A DNA stretch of 64,000 nucleotides from Buchnera aphidicola (Tuberolachnus salignus) (GCF_900016785.1 NZ_LN890285.1:310001-374000), one strand, 5' to 3'; counted from the first letter of the stretch, positions 37,315 to 47,333 are shown. Numbers and translations: made by a program. Notes: generated from the sequence alone by a model not told the origin.

Positions 37315-39045
37315 GTGAAATTATTTAAACAATTAAGTTGGTATTTTAAAAAAGAATGGAAAAGGTATTTAGGTGCGTTCTTTTTATTAACTTCAGTAAC
37401 TATTTTACAATTATTTCCATCTACTATTATTGGAAAAATTATTGATGATATTTATCATAAAAATATTAATAATACACAAACTTTACAATGGATGTGTTTA
37501 GTAGTTCTTATTAGTGGTCTGATTTATATATTAAGATATTTTTGGCGTATTTTACTATTTGGTGCTTCATATAAATTAGCCACAGAACTACGGACTAAAT
37601 TTTGTACTTCTTTAATTTATAAAAATGCAAAATTTTACAATACTGCTAAAAATGGCGATTTAATGGCAAAAGTTACAAACGATATAGATAAAGTAGTTTT
37701 CGCAGCTGGAGAAGGTGTATTAACTTTAATTGATTCATTAGTATTAGGATGTTCAGTTTTTTTAACTATGTGCATACGAATTGATTATAAACTTTCTTTA
37801 GCGTCTTTATTACCACTTCCAATCATGGCTTTTATTGTTAAAAAATTTGGAAAAAAAATACATATTTGTTATCAAAAATCTCAAAAATCTTTTTCTCTTT
37901 TAACAAATTATACGCAAGATTGTTTAAGTAACATTAGTATGATTCGCAGTTTTGGATTAGAAAAAAAAGAACTAGAAAAATTCTCAATTTTATCAGATAA
38001 TACAAGTCAAAAAAATTTAAACATAACTAAAATTGATGCTCAATTTGATCCTATTATTTATTTAGCAATTTCAATTTCTAATTTAATTGCTGTTTTAGGA
38101 GGAAGTCTTTTAATTTCTCAACATAAAATAACATTTGGTCAATTAACTAGTTTTTTATTATATTTAGGCACTATGATTTGGCCAATGTTAGCTTTAGCTT
38201 GGTTATTTAATATTGTAGAACGTGGAAGCGTTTCATGGGAAAGAATACAAACAATATTATCTGAAAAAAAACATAAAAATTCTCAAAAAAAAATTACACT
38301 AAAAAAAATAGGTATTTTAAACGTTCAAATTAAAAATTTTAAATATCCTATTCGGCATAATAATACCTTACATAAAATTAATTTTAAACTTCTTCCAGGA
38401 AAAATTTTAGGAATTTGTGGACCAACGGGAGCGGGAAAAACAACGTTAATAAAAATCATACAAGGAATTTACACAAATAAAAATAGTATTATTTTATATG
38501 ATCAATACAATATTAACAATATTTCTAAAAAAAATTGGAGAAAACATATTTCTGTCGTAGAGCAATCTCCTTTACTTTTTTCAGATAATATTTTAAATAA
38601 TATTTCTTTCGGAAAATCTTCTGCTTCCGAAAATGAAATTATTAATGCAGCAAAACTTTCTGAAATTCATGATGAAATAAAAAATTTTTCTGAAGGATAT
38701 AATACTTATATTGGAGAAGGTGGAGTTTCATTATCTGGCGGTCAAAAACAAAGAATTGCTATTGCTCGAGCTTTTTTAACTTCTCCTAAACTTTTAATTT
38801 TAGATGATCCCTTATCTGCAGTAGATAACGAAACAGAACAAAAAATTTTAAAAAATCTTTATAATCAAAAATTACCAAATCAAACTTTTATCATTATTTC
38901 TCATAAATTATCTATTTTAAAAAAAGCTGATTTTATTATTGTAATAAAAAATGGAGTTATTCTTCAAAAAGGTACCCATGAGTTATTAATGAAAGAAGAA
39001 AATTGGTATCAGAAAATGTATCATTATCAAAAATTTAAAACTTAA
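37315..39045 (+). CDS. mdlA: ABC transporter MdlA (multidrug-resistance-like half transporter)
   Basis: MdlA is an ABC half transporter that presumably pairs with MdlB; its substrate is unknown. A six-helix membrane domain (about 15-310) precedes the ATPase with Walker A GPTGAGKTT near 369 and signature LSGGQ near 473. GTG 37315, preceded by AAAAAGG, gives MKLFKQLSWYFKKEW, matching E. coli MRLFAQLSWYFRREW; the frame reaches ATG-less upstream sequence at 37267 that is not conserved. The length is 576 versus 590. Confidence 0.94.
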   Translation: MKLFKQLSWYFKKEWKRYLGAFFLLTSVTILQLFPSTIIGKIIDDIYHKNINNTQTLQWMCLVVLISGLIYILRYFWRILLFGASYKLATELRTKFCTSLIYKNAKFYNTAKNGDLMAKVTNDIDKVVFAAGEGVLTLIDSLVLGCSVFLTMCIRIDYKLSLASLLPLPIMAFIVKKFGKKIHICYQKSQKSFSLLTNYTQDCLSNISMIRSFGLEKKELEKFSILSDNTSQKNLNITKIDAQFDPIIYLAISISNLIAVLGGSLLISQHKITFGQLTSFLLYLGTMIWPMLALAWLFNIVERGSVSWERIQTILSEKKHKNSQKKITLKKIGILNVQIKNFKYPIRHNNTLHKINFKLLPGKILGICGPTGAGKTTLIKIIQGIYTNKNSIILYDQYNINNISKKNWRKHISVVEQSPLLFSDNILNNISFGKSSASENEIINAAKLSEIHDEIKNFSEGYNTYIGEGGVSLSGGQKQRIAIARAFLTSPKLLILDDPLSAVDNETEQKILKNLYNQKLPNQTFIIISHKLSILKKADFIIVIKNGVILQKGTHELLMKEENWYQKMYHYQKFKT

Positions 39046-39085
39046 TCAAGAGACAAAAAATCTATATAAAGGAACTTATAATATC

Positions 39086-40837
39086 GTGAATAATACCATA
39101 CAATCTTGGTTGACTTTAAAAAAATTATTATCTTATTATAAAAATCATAAAAAATCTTTAATTTTTTCCTGCATATTAATGTTTTTTTCTATAGTAACAG
39201 AAATATTGGGACCAATTATTATTAGCATGTTTTTAAAAAATATCTTAACTATAAAAAATTATAATTATGTAACATCTATTTATTTAGTTTTTATTTTTTT
39301 AATATTACAAATTATTTCAGCAAGTTTAAATTATATTCAAAAAATAACATTTAATAAAATTTCTATTTCTATTATTCAAAAAATTAGACTTCAAGTTATG
39401 CATTCCGTTTTACAGCAACCTATGAAAATATTTGATACAGTTCCCATTGGAAATTTAGTCACAAATATTATTAATGATACTGAATCTATCAAAGAATTTT
39501 ATGACGTAATAATTTCTTCCATTTTAAAAAATTTTATATTATTTTTTTTAATTTTAATATCTATGTTTTATTTAGATTATAAAATGGCTTTAATTAGCTC
39601 TCTAATGATTCCTATTGTGACTTTAATCATGTTTATCCATCAACAATATAGTAAACCTATTATTCAAAAAATTAAAAATTCTATTACACAATTGAATGTA
39701 ATCATTAATGAAATGTTAAATGGAATTATTATCATCCAACAATTTCAACAAGAAAAAAAATTTATTAAAAAAATTGAATTAATTAGTAAAAAAAATTATT
39801 CAGAACGTATGAAAATGTTACGTCTTGATGGTCTTTTATTACGACCTTTACTCAGTTTTATTTCTTCAATAATTTTAGTAATGATTATTATGTTTTTTAA
39901 ACTATCTAATTATAATGTACTAAATATTAGTATATTATATACATTTATGAACTATTTAGGGCGTTTAAATGAACCTCTAATTTCTATGGCAAATCAACAA
40001 TCTTTATTACAACAAGCTATTGTATCTTCTGAAAGAATTTTTACATTATTAAATTCTGAAAAACAAACATATGGAATGAATAATTTACCATGGACCACTG
40101 GTGAAATAGAATTTAAAAATGTGAATTTTTATTATAATATAAAAGAAAAAAAAATATTACATAATATCAATTTAAAAATTAAAAATAATAGTTTTATAGC
40201 TTTAGTAGGAAAAACAGGAAGTGGTAAAAGTACTTTAGCAAAACTTTTAATGGGATATTATCCAGAATATACAGGAAAAATATTTTTAGATAAAAAAGAT
40301 CTTAAATCACTAAAAAAAAAAAAATTACGTAAAAACATTGCTATGGTGCAACAAGAACCAACAATTTTGTGTGATACGTTTAAACAAAATATTACTTTAG
40401 GTAGAAAAATAAAAGATGAAGAAATATTAAAAATAATTAAAAAAGTACAATTAAATTCTTTAGTAAAAACTTTACCACATAATATTACCACTCAATTAGA
40501 CCCACAAGGAAAAAATTTATCACAAGGACAAAAACAATTAATTGGAATAAGTAGAATTTTAGTTACACGTCCAAAAATATTAATTTTTGATGAAGCTACA
40601 GCTAATATAGATGCTGAATCAGAACAAAAAATTAATCATACATTATCAGAAATCAAAAAATATACTACTACTATTGTTATTGCACATCGATTATCGACAA
40701 TTATTAATGCTGATAAAATTATTGTTTTAGATCAAGGAAAAATAATTGAACAAGGTTCTCATGTAGAATTATTAAAAAAAAAAGGATTTTATTGGAAAAT
40801 ATATTCTTTTCAATTACAAGAAAAAAATATCTTTTAA
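39086..40837 (+). CDS. mdlB: ABC transporter MdlB (multidrug-resistance-like half transporter)
   Basis: MdlB is the partner of MdlA. A six-helix membrane domain is followed by an ATPase with Walker A GKTGSGKST near 374, signature LSQGQKQ near 477 and Walker B ILIFDEATANID. The length of 583 compares with 593. GTG 39086 gives MNNTIQSWLTLKKLL, aligning with the E. coli MdlB N-terminus. A distance of 40 bp from mdlA and SD-like AAAGGA at 39068 suggest an operon. Confidence 0.93.
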   Translation: MNNTIQSWLTLKKLLSYYKNHKKSLIFSCILMFFSIVTEILGPIIISMFLKNILTIKNYNYVTSIYLVFIFLILQIISASLNYIQKITFNKISISIIQKIRLQVMHSVLQQPMKIFDTVPIGNLVTNIINDTESIKEFYDVIISSILKNFILFFLILISMFYLDYKMALISSLMIPIVTLIMFIHQQYSKPIIQKIKNSITQLNVIINEMLNGIIIIQQFQQEKKFIKKIELISKKNYSERMKMLRLDGLLLRPLLSFISSIILVMIIMFFKLSNYNVLNISILYTFMNYLGRLNEPLISMANQQSLLQQAIVSSERIFTLLNSEKQTYGMNNLPWTTGEIEFKNVNFYYNIKEKKILHNINLKIKNNSFIALVGKTGSGKSTLAKLLMGYYPEYTGKIFLDKKDLKSLKKKKLRKNIAMVQQEPTILCDTFKQNITLGRKIKDEEILKIIKKVQLNSLVKTLPHNITTQLDPQGKNLSQGQKQLIGISRILVTRPKILIFDEATANIDAESEQKINHTLSEIKKYTTTIVIAHRLSTIINADKIIVLDQGKIIEQGSHVELLKKKGFYWKIYSFQLQEKNIF

Positions 40838-40861
40838 ACATTAATTTTTTAAAAATATTAA

Positions 40862-40969
40862 AAATCCTGTTAGATTTTCCAATACCTATTGTATTTAATT
40901 TGGCTGCTTTTTTCCAAACCTGACCAGATGTTTAAATATTAATAGTATTCTAATTCTAACAGGATTTTT
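40862..40969 (-). ncRNA. ffs: 4.5S RNA of the signal recognition particle
   Basis: A 108-nt long hairpin on the minus strand. The Ffh-binding core reads CTGGTCAGGTTTGGAA then AAAAGCAGCC, matching E. coli CCAGGTCAGGTCCGGAA then GGAAGCAGCC. The two loop-closing C-G pairs become U-A, a double compensatory change around the retained GGAA tetraloop. Outer arms AAATCCTGTTAG and CTAACAGGATTT are perfectly complementary. It is placed after mdlB as in E. coli. Confidence 0.95.
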
Positions 40970-40976
40970 AAAAATT

Positions 40977-41006
40977 TATAAAAAACATTATTTTATAAAT
41001 TGTAAA
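40977..41006 (-). promoter_or_regulatory. Candidate promoter of ffs
   Basis: On the minus strand TTTACA (41001-41006) and TTTATA (40977-40982) are separated by 18 bp and end 7 bp before the predicted RNA start. Confidence 0.45.
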
Positions 41007-41101
41007 AAAATAATCTTTTTTAATTAAACACTAAATTTTATAAAAAGTCTAGTAAAATTTTTTTTAAAAAAAAATTTTAAATTTTATGAATAGGATTCTA
41101 T

Positions 41102-42196
41102 ATGCAATATACAGTTTTAGCAAATAAGTGGCGACCTCAGATTTTTAAAGAAGTAATAGGTCAAGAATATATTGTACAATTATTAATAAATTCTATTAAT
41201 TTAAAAAAAATTCATCATGCCTGGCTATTTACCGGAATACGAGGAATCGGAAAAACAACATTAGCTAGAATATTAGCTAAAAGTTTGAGTTGCTTAAAAA
41301 GTATTACAACATTACCTTGTCGTATTTGCAATAATTGCATCTCTATAGAACAAGGAAAATTTTTAGATTTTATTGAACTTGATGCAGCTTCACGAACAAA
41401 AATAGAAGATATTAAAATAGTTTTAGAATCTATACATTATACACCAATTATAGGACGTTTTAAAATTTATTTAATTGATGAAATTCATATGTTATCAAAA
41501 CATAGTTTTAATGCTCTTTTGAAAACATTAGAAGAACCTCCAAAACACGTTAAATTTATTTTAGCAACAACTGAATTAGAAAAATTACCTTATACTATAC
41601 GATCACGATGTTTACAATTACATTTACAACCTATACATGAAAAAAAAATTTATAAATTTTTAAAAAAAATTTTGAAAAAAGAAAAAATTGATATAGAATC
41701 CAAAGCTATAGAATTATTATCTCAAAATTCCTCTGGAAGTATACGAGATGCTATCAATATGACAGAACTAGTTATTGCTTCTGAAATGCATAAAAAAATT
41801 ACTTATGAAAAAGTAACACAAATACTAGGAATTTGTCATTCTAAACATATTATAAAATTTGTAAAATATATTTTGACAAAAGATCTACAAAAAATTTTTA
41901 AATTATTAGATTTTTTAGAAAATTTGAGTATTTCCTTAGAAGAAATATTAATAAAAATAATTCAATTATTTCATTATATTGCACTATTACAAGTCACATT
42001 ATCAAACCAATCTAAATCTTTAAAAAAATCTTTATATTCAATAAAAAAAATTTATAATTTTGCTAAAATAACATCTTTTGAAAAAATACAAAAATATTAT
42101 ACAATTTTAATAAATGGAAGAAAAAATTTAAAATATGCTCCAAATATCCGTATTGGACTAGAAATACTTTTTCTTCAAATTTATCATGAAATTTAA
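41102..42196 (+). CDS. dnaX: DNA polymerase III clamp-loader subunit DnaX, short form
   Basis: DnaX is the motor of the clamp loader. Walker A is GIRGIGKT at 45-52, zinc cysteines are C64, C73, C76 and C79 as in E. coli, Walker B is LIDEIHML, and the SRC motif is SRCLQL. At 364 residues it ends after domain III, whereas E. coli tau is 643 and gamma 431, so domains IV and V, which bind DnaB and polymerase alpha, are absent. No frameshift remnant is visible. In E. coli it also precedes ybaB. Confidence 0.95.
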   Translation: MQYTVLANKWRPQIFKEVIGQEYIVQLLINSINLKKIHHAWLFTGIRGIGKTTLARILAKSLSCLKSITTLPCRICNNCISIEQGKFLDFIELDAASRTKIEDIKIVLESIHYTPIIGRFKIYLIDEIHMLSKHSFNALLKTLEEPPKHVKFILATTELEKLPYTIRSRCLQLHLQPIHEKKIYKFLKKILKKEKIDIESKAIELLSQNSSGSIRDAINMTELVIASEMHKKITYEKVTQILGICHSKHIIKFVKYILTKDLQKIFKLLDFLENLSISLEEILIKIIQLFHYIALLQVTLSNQSKSLKKSLYSIKKIYNFAKITSFEKIQKYYTILINGRKNLKYAPNIRIGLEILFLQIYHEI

Positions 42197-42222
42197 TTCT
42201 AAAAATTTAATTAGGAAAAAAT

Positions 42223-42513
42223 ATGTTTACAAAAGAAAATTTTGAAAAATTATTAAATCAAGCGCAAAACATGCAAAAAAATATGGAAAAAATTCGTACC
42301 CAAGTTAAAAACATTGTTGTAAAAGGAGAATCAGGTGCAGGATTAGTTAAAGTATATTTGAATGGTTTATATCATTGTCAAAAAATAAAAATTGATAATA
42401 CATTATTTAATATTACTGATAAAAAAGTAACAATAGACTTGATTATTGCCGCATTTAATCAAGCCATACAAAAAATTTTAGAAACACAAACCAAAAATAT
42501 AATTAAAAAATAA
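42223..42513 (+). CDS. ybaB: YbaB/EbfC nucleoid-associated protein
   Basis: YbaB is a small dimeric DNA-binding protein. NFEKLLNQAQNMQKNMEKIRTQV and GESGAGLVKVYLNGLY match the family (E. coli GESGAGLVKVTINGAH). The length of 96 compares with 109. TTAGGA precedes the ATG. It follows dnaX by 26 bp; recR, next in E. coli, is absent. Confidence 0.94.
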   Translation: MFTKENFEKLLNQAQNMQKNMEKIRTQVKNIVVKGESGAGLVKVYLNGLYHCQKIKIDNTLFNITDKKVTIDLIIAAFNQAIQKILETQTKNIIKK

Positions 42514-42657
42514 TAACTTTTTTTTAAAAAAATTTTATTTTTTTTTTAAAAAAAAATCTCGACGAATAACAGAACACCAGCTAAAATAATATATTATATT
42601 TTAATAATATAAATTTTTTTTGAAAAAATAAATAATTCATTATAGGAAAATTTTAAA

Positions 42658-44535
42658 ATGGATCAAAAAACAAAAAAAACTCATGTTTTTCAATCAGAAG
42701 TTAAACAATTATTACATCTTATGATACATTCTTTATATTCTAATAAAGAAATTTTTTTACGTGAAGTAATATCAAATTCTTCCGATGCTATTGAAAAATT
42801 ACGTTTTTCTCAATTATCTCATCCGGATCAATATAAAAAACTTATTAATCCTTTTAAAATTCAAATATCCTTAGATAAAAAAAATCATACCATTACTGTT
42901 ATAGATAACGGAATTGGAATGACAAAAGATGAAATTATAAATAATTTAGGAACAATTGCAAAATCTGGAACTAAAAATTTTTTAGAAAAATTACAAAAAA
43001 ATAAAAAAGAAAAAAATGATTTTATTGGACAATTTGGAGTTGGATTTTATTCAACATTTATTGTTGCAAAAAAAGTATCAGTATATACTCGACATGCAAA
43101 TTTAAAAAATAAGCAAGGTTTATTATGGGAATCAGAAGGAAAAGGAACATATACTCTTGAAGAAATCCCAATTCAAGAAATCGGAACACAAATAATTTTA
43201 CATTTAAAATCTACTGAACATGAATTTTTAGAAGAATGGAAAATTAAAAATATTGTTTCAAAATATTCTGATCATATTTCAATTCCAATTGAAATTTCTA
43301 AATATGATGAAAAAAAAAAAATTATATCTTGGGATCAAATTAATAAAGCTAAAGCAATTTGGACTATACCTAAAAAAAACATTACAAAAAAAGAATATCA
43401 AGAATTTTATACATATTTAACAAAAGATATAGAAAAACCATTAACATGGATACATAATATTATTGAAGGATCTCAAGAGTACATTAGTTTAATGTATATT
43501 CCTCAAAAATCTACTTGGGACATGTGGAATCGAGAAAATAAACATGGTTTAAAATTATATGTTAAAAATGTGTATGTAATGGATGATGCAACACAATTTT
43601 TACCAAATTATTTAAGATTTGTAAAAGGAATTATTGATTCTCAAGATTTACCATTAAATATTTCAAGAGAAATTTTACAAGATAATCCTTTAATTAAAAA
43701 TTTGCGAAAAATTTTAACAAAACGTATTTTAATGTCATTAACGACATTACAAGAAAAAGAACCAAAAAAATATCAAAAATTTTGGAATAATTTCGGAATT
43801 ATTTTAAAAGAAGGAATTGCTGAAGATACAGAAAATAAAAACATAATTTCTAATCTTTTAAGATTTAGTTCTTTACATATGCCGCAAAAAGAACAAAATT
43901 TATCTTTAAAAAATTATTTAAAAAATTTTGTATCTAATCAAGAGAAAATATATTTTTTAACTTCTGAAAGTTATGAAGCATCCTTAAATAGTCCGCATTT
44001 AGAAATTTTTAAAGAAAATAAAATTGATGTTTTATTATTATCTGATCGTGTAGATGAATGGATGATGAATTATTTATTAGAATTTGAAAATAAAAAATTT
44101 CAATCTATTAGTAAAACTGATCTTTCATTAGAAAAAATGATAACACCAAAAAAAAATATTACACCAGAAAACAATCAACAATATACTTCTTTTATAGAAA
44201 AAACAAAAAATATTTTAAAAGAAAAAGTAAAAGATGTTCGAATTACTCATCGTTTAACTAATACTCCAGTGATTGTGGTAACAGATTCAAATGATATGAG
44301 TACTCAAATGGCAAAATTGTTTACTGCCGCAGGACAAACCGTTCCAGCTATAAAATATATTTTAGAAATTAATATGCAACATCCTTTAATACAAAAAATT
44401 ATTAATATTAAATCAGAAAAAAATATTTTAATATGGATTGAAATGTTATTTGAACAAGCAATTTTAGTCGAAAAAGGAAATTTAGAAAATCCTAATAATT
44501 TCATTCAAAAAATTAATCAATTATTACTTAATTAA
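42658..44535 (+). CDS. htpG: Chaperone HtpG (Hsp90)
   Basis: HtpG is the bacterial Hsp90. The GHKL ATPase has LREVISNSSDA near 37, DNGIGM near 84 and GQFGVGFYS near 126. The middle domain keeps the conserved RGIIDSQDLPLNISRE-type segment (here KGIIDSQDLPLNISRE). A C-terminal dimerisation domain follows. The length of 625 equals E. coli (624). ATAGGAAA precedes the ATG. Confidence 0.97.
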   Translation: MDQKTKKTHVFQSEVKQLLHLMIHSLYSNKEIFLREVISNSSDAIEKLRFSQLSHPDQYKKLINPFKIQISLDKKNHTITVIDNGIGMTKDEIINNLGTIAKSGTKNFLEKLQKNKKEKNDFIGQFGVGFYSTFIVAKKVSVYTRHANLKNKQGLLWESEGKGTYTLEEIPIQEIGTQIILHLKSTEHEFLEEWKIKNIVSKYSDHISIPIEISKYDEKKKIISWDQINKAKAIWTIPKKNITKKEYQEFYTYLTKDIEKPLTWIHNIIEGSQEYISLMYIPQKSTWDMWNRENKHGLKLYVKNVYVMDDATQFLPNYLRFVKGIIDSQDLPLNISREILQDNPLIKNLRKILTKRILMSLTTLQEKEPKKYQKFWNNFGIILKEGIAEDTENKNIISNLLRFSSLHMPQKEQNLSLKNYLKNFVSNQEKIYFLTSESYEASLNSPHLEIFKENKIDVLLLSDRVDEWMMNYLLEFENKKFQSISKTDLSLEKMITPKKNITPENNQQYTSFIEKTKNILKEKVKDVRITHRLTNTPVIVVTDSNDMSTQMAKLFTAAGQTVPAIKYILEINMQHPLIQKIINIKSEKNILIWIEMLFEQAILVEKGNLENPNNFIQKINQLLLN

Positions 44536-44592
44536 TAACTATTAAAAATTTTAAAAATTATTAATATTTTCATAAAAAAATAAATATTTTGA

Positions 44593-44618
44593 GAGTTCCT
44601 AAAAAAATACAGGAGCTC
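44593..44618 (+). terminator. Hairpin after htpG
   Basis: GAGTTCCT (44593-44600) pairs with AGGAGCTC (44611-44618) with one G-U pair and a 10-nt loop, 58 bp after the htpG stop. The tail is only modestly T-rich. Confidence 0.5.
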
Positions 44619-44763
44619 CATTATATTTAAAAATAAAAAATTTACAAATTATTAAAAATTTTTTAAAATTTTATATCAAACATACACTTTAGTATATTTT
44701 ATAAAATCAATTATTAAACTTAATATTTCATTTGTCTTTAAATTTAAAAAAATATGTATTATT

Positions 44764-44837
44764 TGCGCTCTACAGGATTTGAACCTGTAACCTACAGCTT
44801 AGAAGGCTGTTGCTCTATCCAATTGAGCTAAGAGCGC
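44764..44837 (-). tRNA. argU: tRNA-Arg (TCT)
   Basis: A 74-nt cloverleaf on the minus strand with anticodon loop CTTCTAA, reading AGA/AGG. Acceptor arms GCGCTCT and AGAGCGC pair fully; the discriminator is A. CCA is not encoded. It resembles E. coli argU and, as there, neighbours folD. Confidence 0.97.
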
Positions 44838-44858
44838 AAAAAAATATAATAATTTTTA

Positions 44859-44886
44859 ATTATATCGAATAATCAAGAAAGTGCAA
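44859..44886 (-). promoter_or_regulatory. Promoter of tRNA-Arg
   Basis: On the minus strand TTGCAC (44881-44886) and a perfect TATAAT (44859-44864) are separated by 16 bp, 21 bp before the mature tRNA. Confidence 0.7.
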
Positions 44887-44953
44887 TATTTTTTTTTAAA
44901 AAAAAACTATCTATTTTGAAAAAATATAACTTTAAAAAAATGGAAATTATAAT

Positions 44954-45811
44954 ATGAATACAAAAATTCTAAATGGAAAAAAAATTTCTTTAAAAATCTT
45001 AAAAACACTAAAAAAAAAAGTAAAATTAGAAATTTATAATTATCATAGACCTCCCGGATTAGCTATTATTTTGATTGGCAATAAACCCGAATCATTATTA
45101 TATATTTCTAATAAAAAAAAAGCAGGAAATTTTGTTGGATTTTACATACAATATTATATATTCAACATTTCTATTTCAGAAGATAAAGTTTTAAAAAAAA
45201 TTCAAGAATTAAACAAAAATATTAATATAGATGGTATTATAATTCAATTACCTATTCCTAAACATTTAAATATTCTTACTATATTTCGACATATTTCACC
45301 TAAAAAAGATGTCGAATGTTTTCATCCGTACAATATTGGATTATCATATTTAAAAAATTCTTCCTTTCGTTCATGTACTCCACGAGGAATTATAACATTA
45401 TTAGAACATTATCAAATTAATATAAAAGGCTTTAATGCATTAATTATTAGCTCTTCAATTACAGTAGGACGTCCTATGTTTTTAGAATTATTACATAAAG
45501 GTTGCACAATAACTATTGCACATAAATTTACCAAAAACATTTTAAAATTTACAAAAATTTCTGATCTAATTATTATTGCAATTGGTAAACCAAATTTTTT
45601 ATTAGGTCAATGGATTAAAAAAGGAGCTATTATAATTGATGTAGGAATAAATTATTTAAAAAATAAAAAAATTGTAGGAGATGTACACTATAAAACTGTA
45701 TCTTTAAAAACTTCATATATTACTCCAGTACCAGGAGGAATAGGTCCCATGACTGTTGCAGCATTATTACAAAATACTTTCGAAGCTTTTCAAAAACAAA
45801 AAAAAAATTAA
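44954..45811 (+). CDS. folD: Methylenetetrahydrofolate dehydrogenase/cyclohydrolase
   Basis: FolD converts 5,10-methylene-THF to 10-formyl-THF, the formyl donor used by Fmt at 53 kb. The signatures are ILIGNKPESLLYISNKKKA near 40 (with the catalytic lysine), DGIIIQLPIPKHL near 95, and TPVPGGIGPMT near 258. The Rossmann segment ALIISSSITVGRP follows. The length of 285 is near 288. Its stop overlaps the cysS stop by 4 nt, convergently. Confidence 0.96.
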   Translation: MNTKILNGKKISLKILKTLKKKVKLEIYNYHRPPGLAIILIGNKPESLLYISNKKKAGNFVGFYIQYYIFNISISEDKVLKKIQELNKNINIDGIIIQLPIPKHLNILTIFRHISPKKDVECFHPYNIGLSYLKNSSFRSCTPRGIITLLEHYQINIKGFNALIISSSITVGRPMFLELLHKGCTITIAHKFTKNILKFTKISDLIIIAIGKPNFLLGQWIKKGAIIIDVGINYLKNKKIVGDVHYKTVSLKTSYITPVPGGIGPMTVAALLQNTFEAFQKQKKN

Positions 45812-47220
45812 AAAAAATATTTTGAATTTTCTTTTGAATCTTCTAAAAAAATATTTAAATTTTTTAATTGAATACGTATATCATCTGCTAAATCCCATTG
45901 TTTTTTACGACGATATAAATTTCTCAATTGTATCAAATATTTAATAAAATATGAAAAGTGCAAAGATTTCGATTTATGATAAAAAAAATTTTTTTCTTTT
46001 ACATTTAAAAAAATACCTAAAATATTCCCTAAATAAATTAAAGTAGCTATTAATTTCATTTCTAAATCTTTATTTTTTCCATATAATTTTTTAATATATT
46101 TTGATAAATCATACAAAATTGAACATGCAAGAGGAGTATTAAAATCTTTTTCTAATGCAGAAAAAAATAATTTTATAAATCTTTTTTGTTCTAAATAAAT
46201 AATTTGAAAAAATATTTTAGATAAATCATATAATTTTAAAACTGAATACATACGAGATATAATTTTCTTTGTATGTAAAATTTGAATTTCCGAAAAATTT
46301 AATGGATGGCGATAATAAGTAGATAACAAATAATAACGTATTACGTCTGCAGAATAATTACAAATTAAATTTCGAATTGTAATAATATTTTTTAAAGATT
46401 TAGACATTTTGGATTGATTGATAATTACCATACCTACATGCATCCAAAAATTTGCACAAGAATTTTTTTGAAAACTTAAATTTTGAGCTCGTTCATTTTC
46501 ATGATGAGGAAATAATAAATCAATACCTCCTCCATGAATATCCGCACCATTTTTAAAAAATTTATTATTTAAAGTTGAACATTCTATATGCCATCCCGGA
46601 CGTCCTAAACCCCAAGGAGACTTCCAAAAAATTTCAGTTTTCAAACATTTTTTTTTTTTTAATTTCCATAAAACAAAATCATTTTTATTATTTTTTACAT
46701 AATCTAAATCTATATTCAATATTTTTTTAAAATGTAAATTCAACCCTTGATTAGAAAATATTCCATAAGATTTAAATTTTGAAATTTTAAAAACAACATC
46801 ACCATTTTTTGAAATATATGCATATTTTTTATGTAATAATACTTTTATCATCATAATAATTTCAGTAATGTATTGCGTAACACATGGTTCTATTTGAGGA
46901 ACTAATAAATTTAAACTATAAAAATCTTTTTTCATTTCATATATCATACGTGTTGTATAATGTTTTACAGATTCATTTATTTCTAATGCACGTTGAATAA
47001 TTTTATCATCTATATCAGTAATATTTCGAACATATAAGATAGAATATCCTAAAATTTTAAAATATCTAATTACTATGTCAAAAAAAATAAAAGTACGTGC
47101 ATGCCCAATATGACAAAAATCATATATTGTAACACCACATACATAAATATTTAATTTTTTTGTATTTTTAACATGAAAAATTTCTTTTTTTTTTGTTAAG
47201 GAATTAAAAATTTTTAACAT
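45808..47220 (-). CDS. cysS: Cysteinyl-tRNA synthetase
   Basis: CysRS charges tRNA-Cys. Zinc ligand C28 sits in YVCGVTIYD and the HIGH motif is at 37-40. GGIDLLFPHHENERAQ holds further zinc ligands and KMSKSLKN is the KMSKS loop. The length is 470 versus 461. In E. coli cysS also lies near folD. GAGATTTTT precedes the ATG on the minus strand. Confidence 0.96.
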   Translation of the reverse strand: MLKIFNSLTKKKEIFHVKNTKKLNIYVCGVTIYDFCHIGHARTFIFFDIVIRYFKILGYSILYVRNITDIDDKIIQRALEINESVKHYTTRMIYEMKKDFYSLNLLVPQIEPCVTQYITEIIMMIKVLLHKKYAYISKNGDVVFKISKFKSYGIFSNQGLNLHFKKILNIDLDYVKNNKNDFVLWKLKKKKCLKTEIFWKSPWGLGRPGWHIECSTLNNKFFKNGADIHGGGIDLLFPHHENERAQNLSFQKNSCANFWMHVGMVIINQSKMSKSLKNIITIRNLICNYSADVIRYYLLSTYYRHPLNFSEIQILHTKKIISRMYSVLKLYDLSKIFFQIIYLEQKRFIKLFFSALEKDFNTPLACSILYDLSKYIKKLYGKNKDLEMKLIATLIYLGNILGIFLNVKEKNFFYHKSKSLHFSYFIKYLIQLRNLYRRKKQWDLADDIRIQLKNLNIFLEDSKENSKYFF

Positions 47221-47333
47221 AAAAATCTCTCAAAAAAATATTTATTTTTTTTTAATCTTTCTTGATAAAAAATAAATATAATAAAAAAATGAAAAATTAA
47301 AAATAAATTTTTAAAATTATTAAATATTAATTC

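Noticed and set aside
42622..42646. TTTGAAA and ATTCATTATA before htpG as a heat-shock promoter
   Set aside because: The transcription start would fall beyond the Shine-Dalgarno sequence, so it cannot drive htpG.
45756..45944. Plus-strand open frame across the folD-cysS 3' junction
   Set aside because: It overlaps both real genes in the wrong phase or strand and shows no known family.
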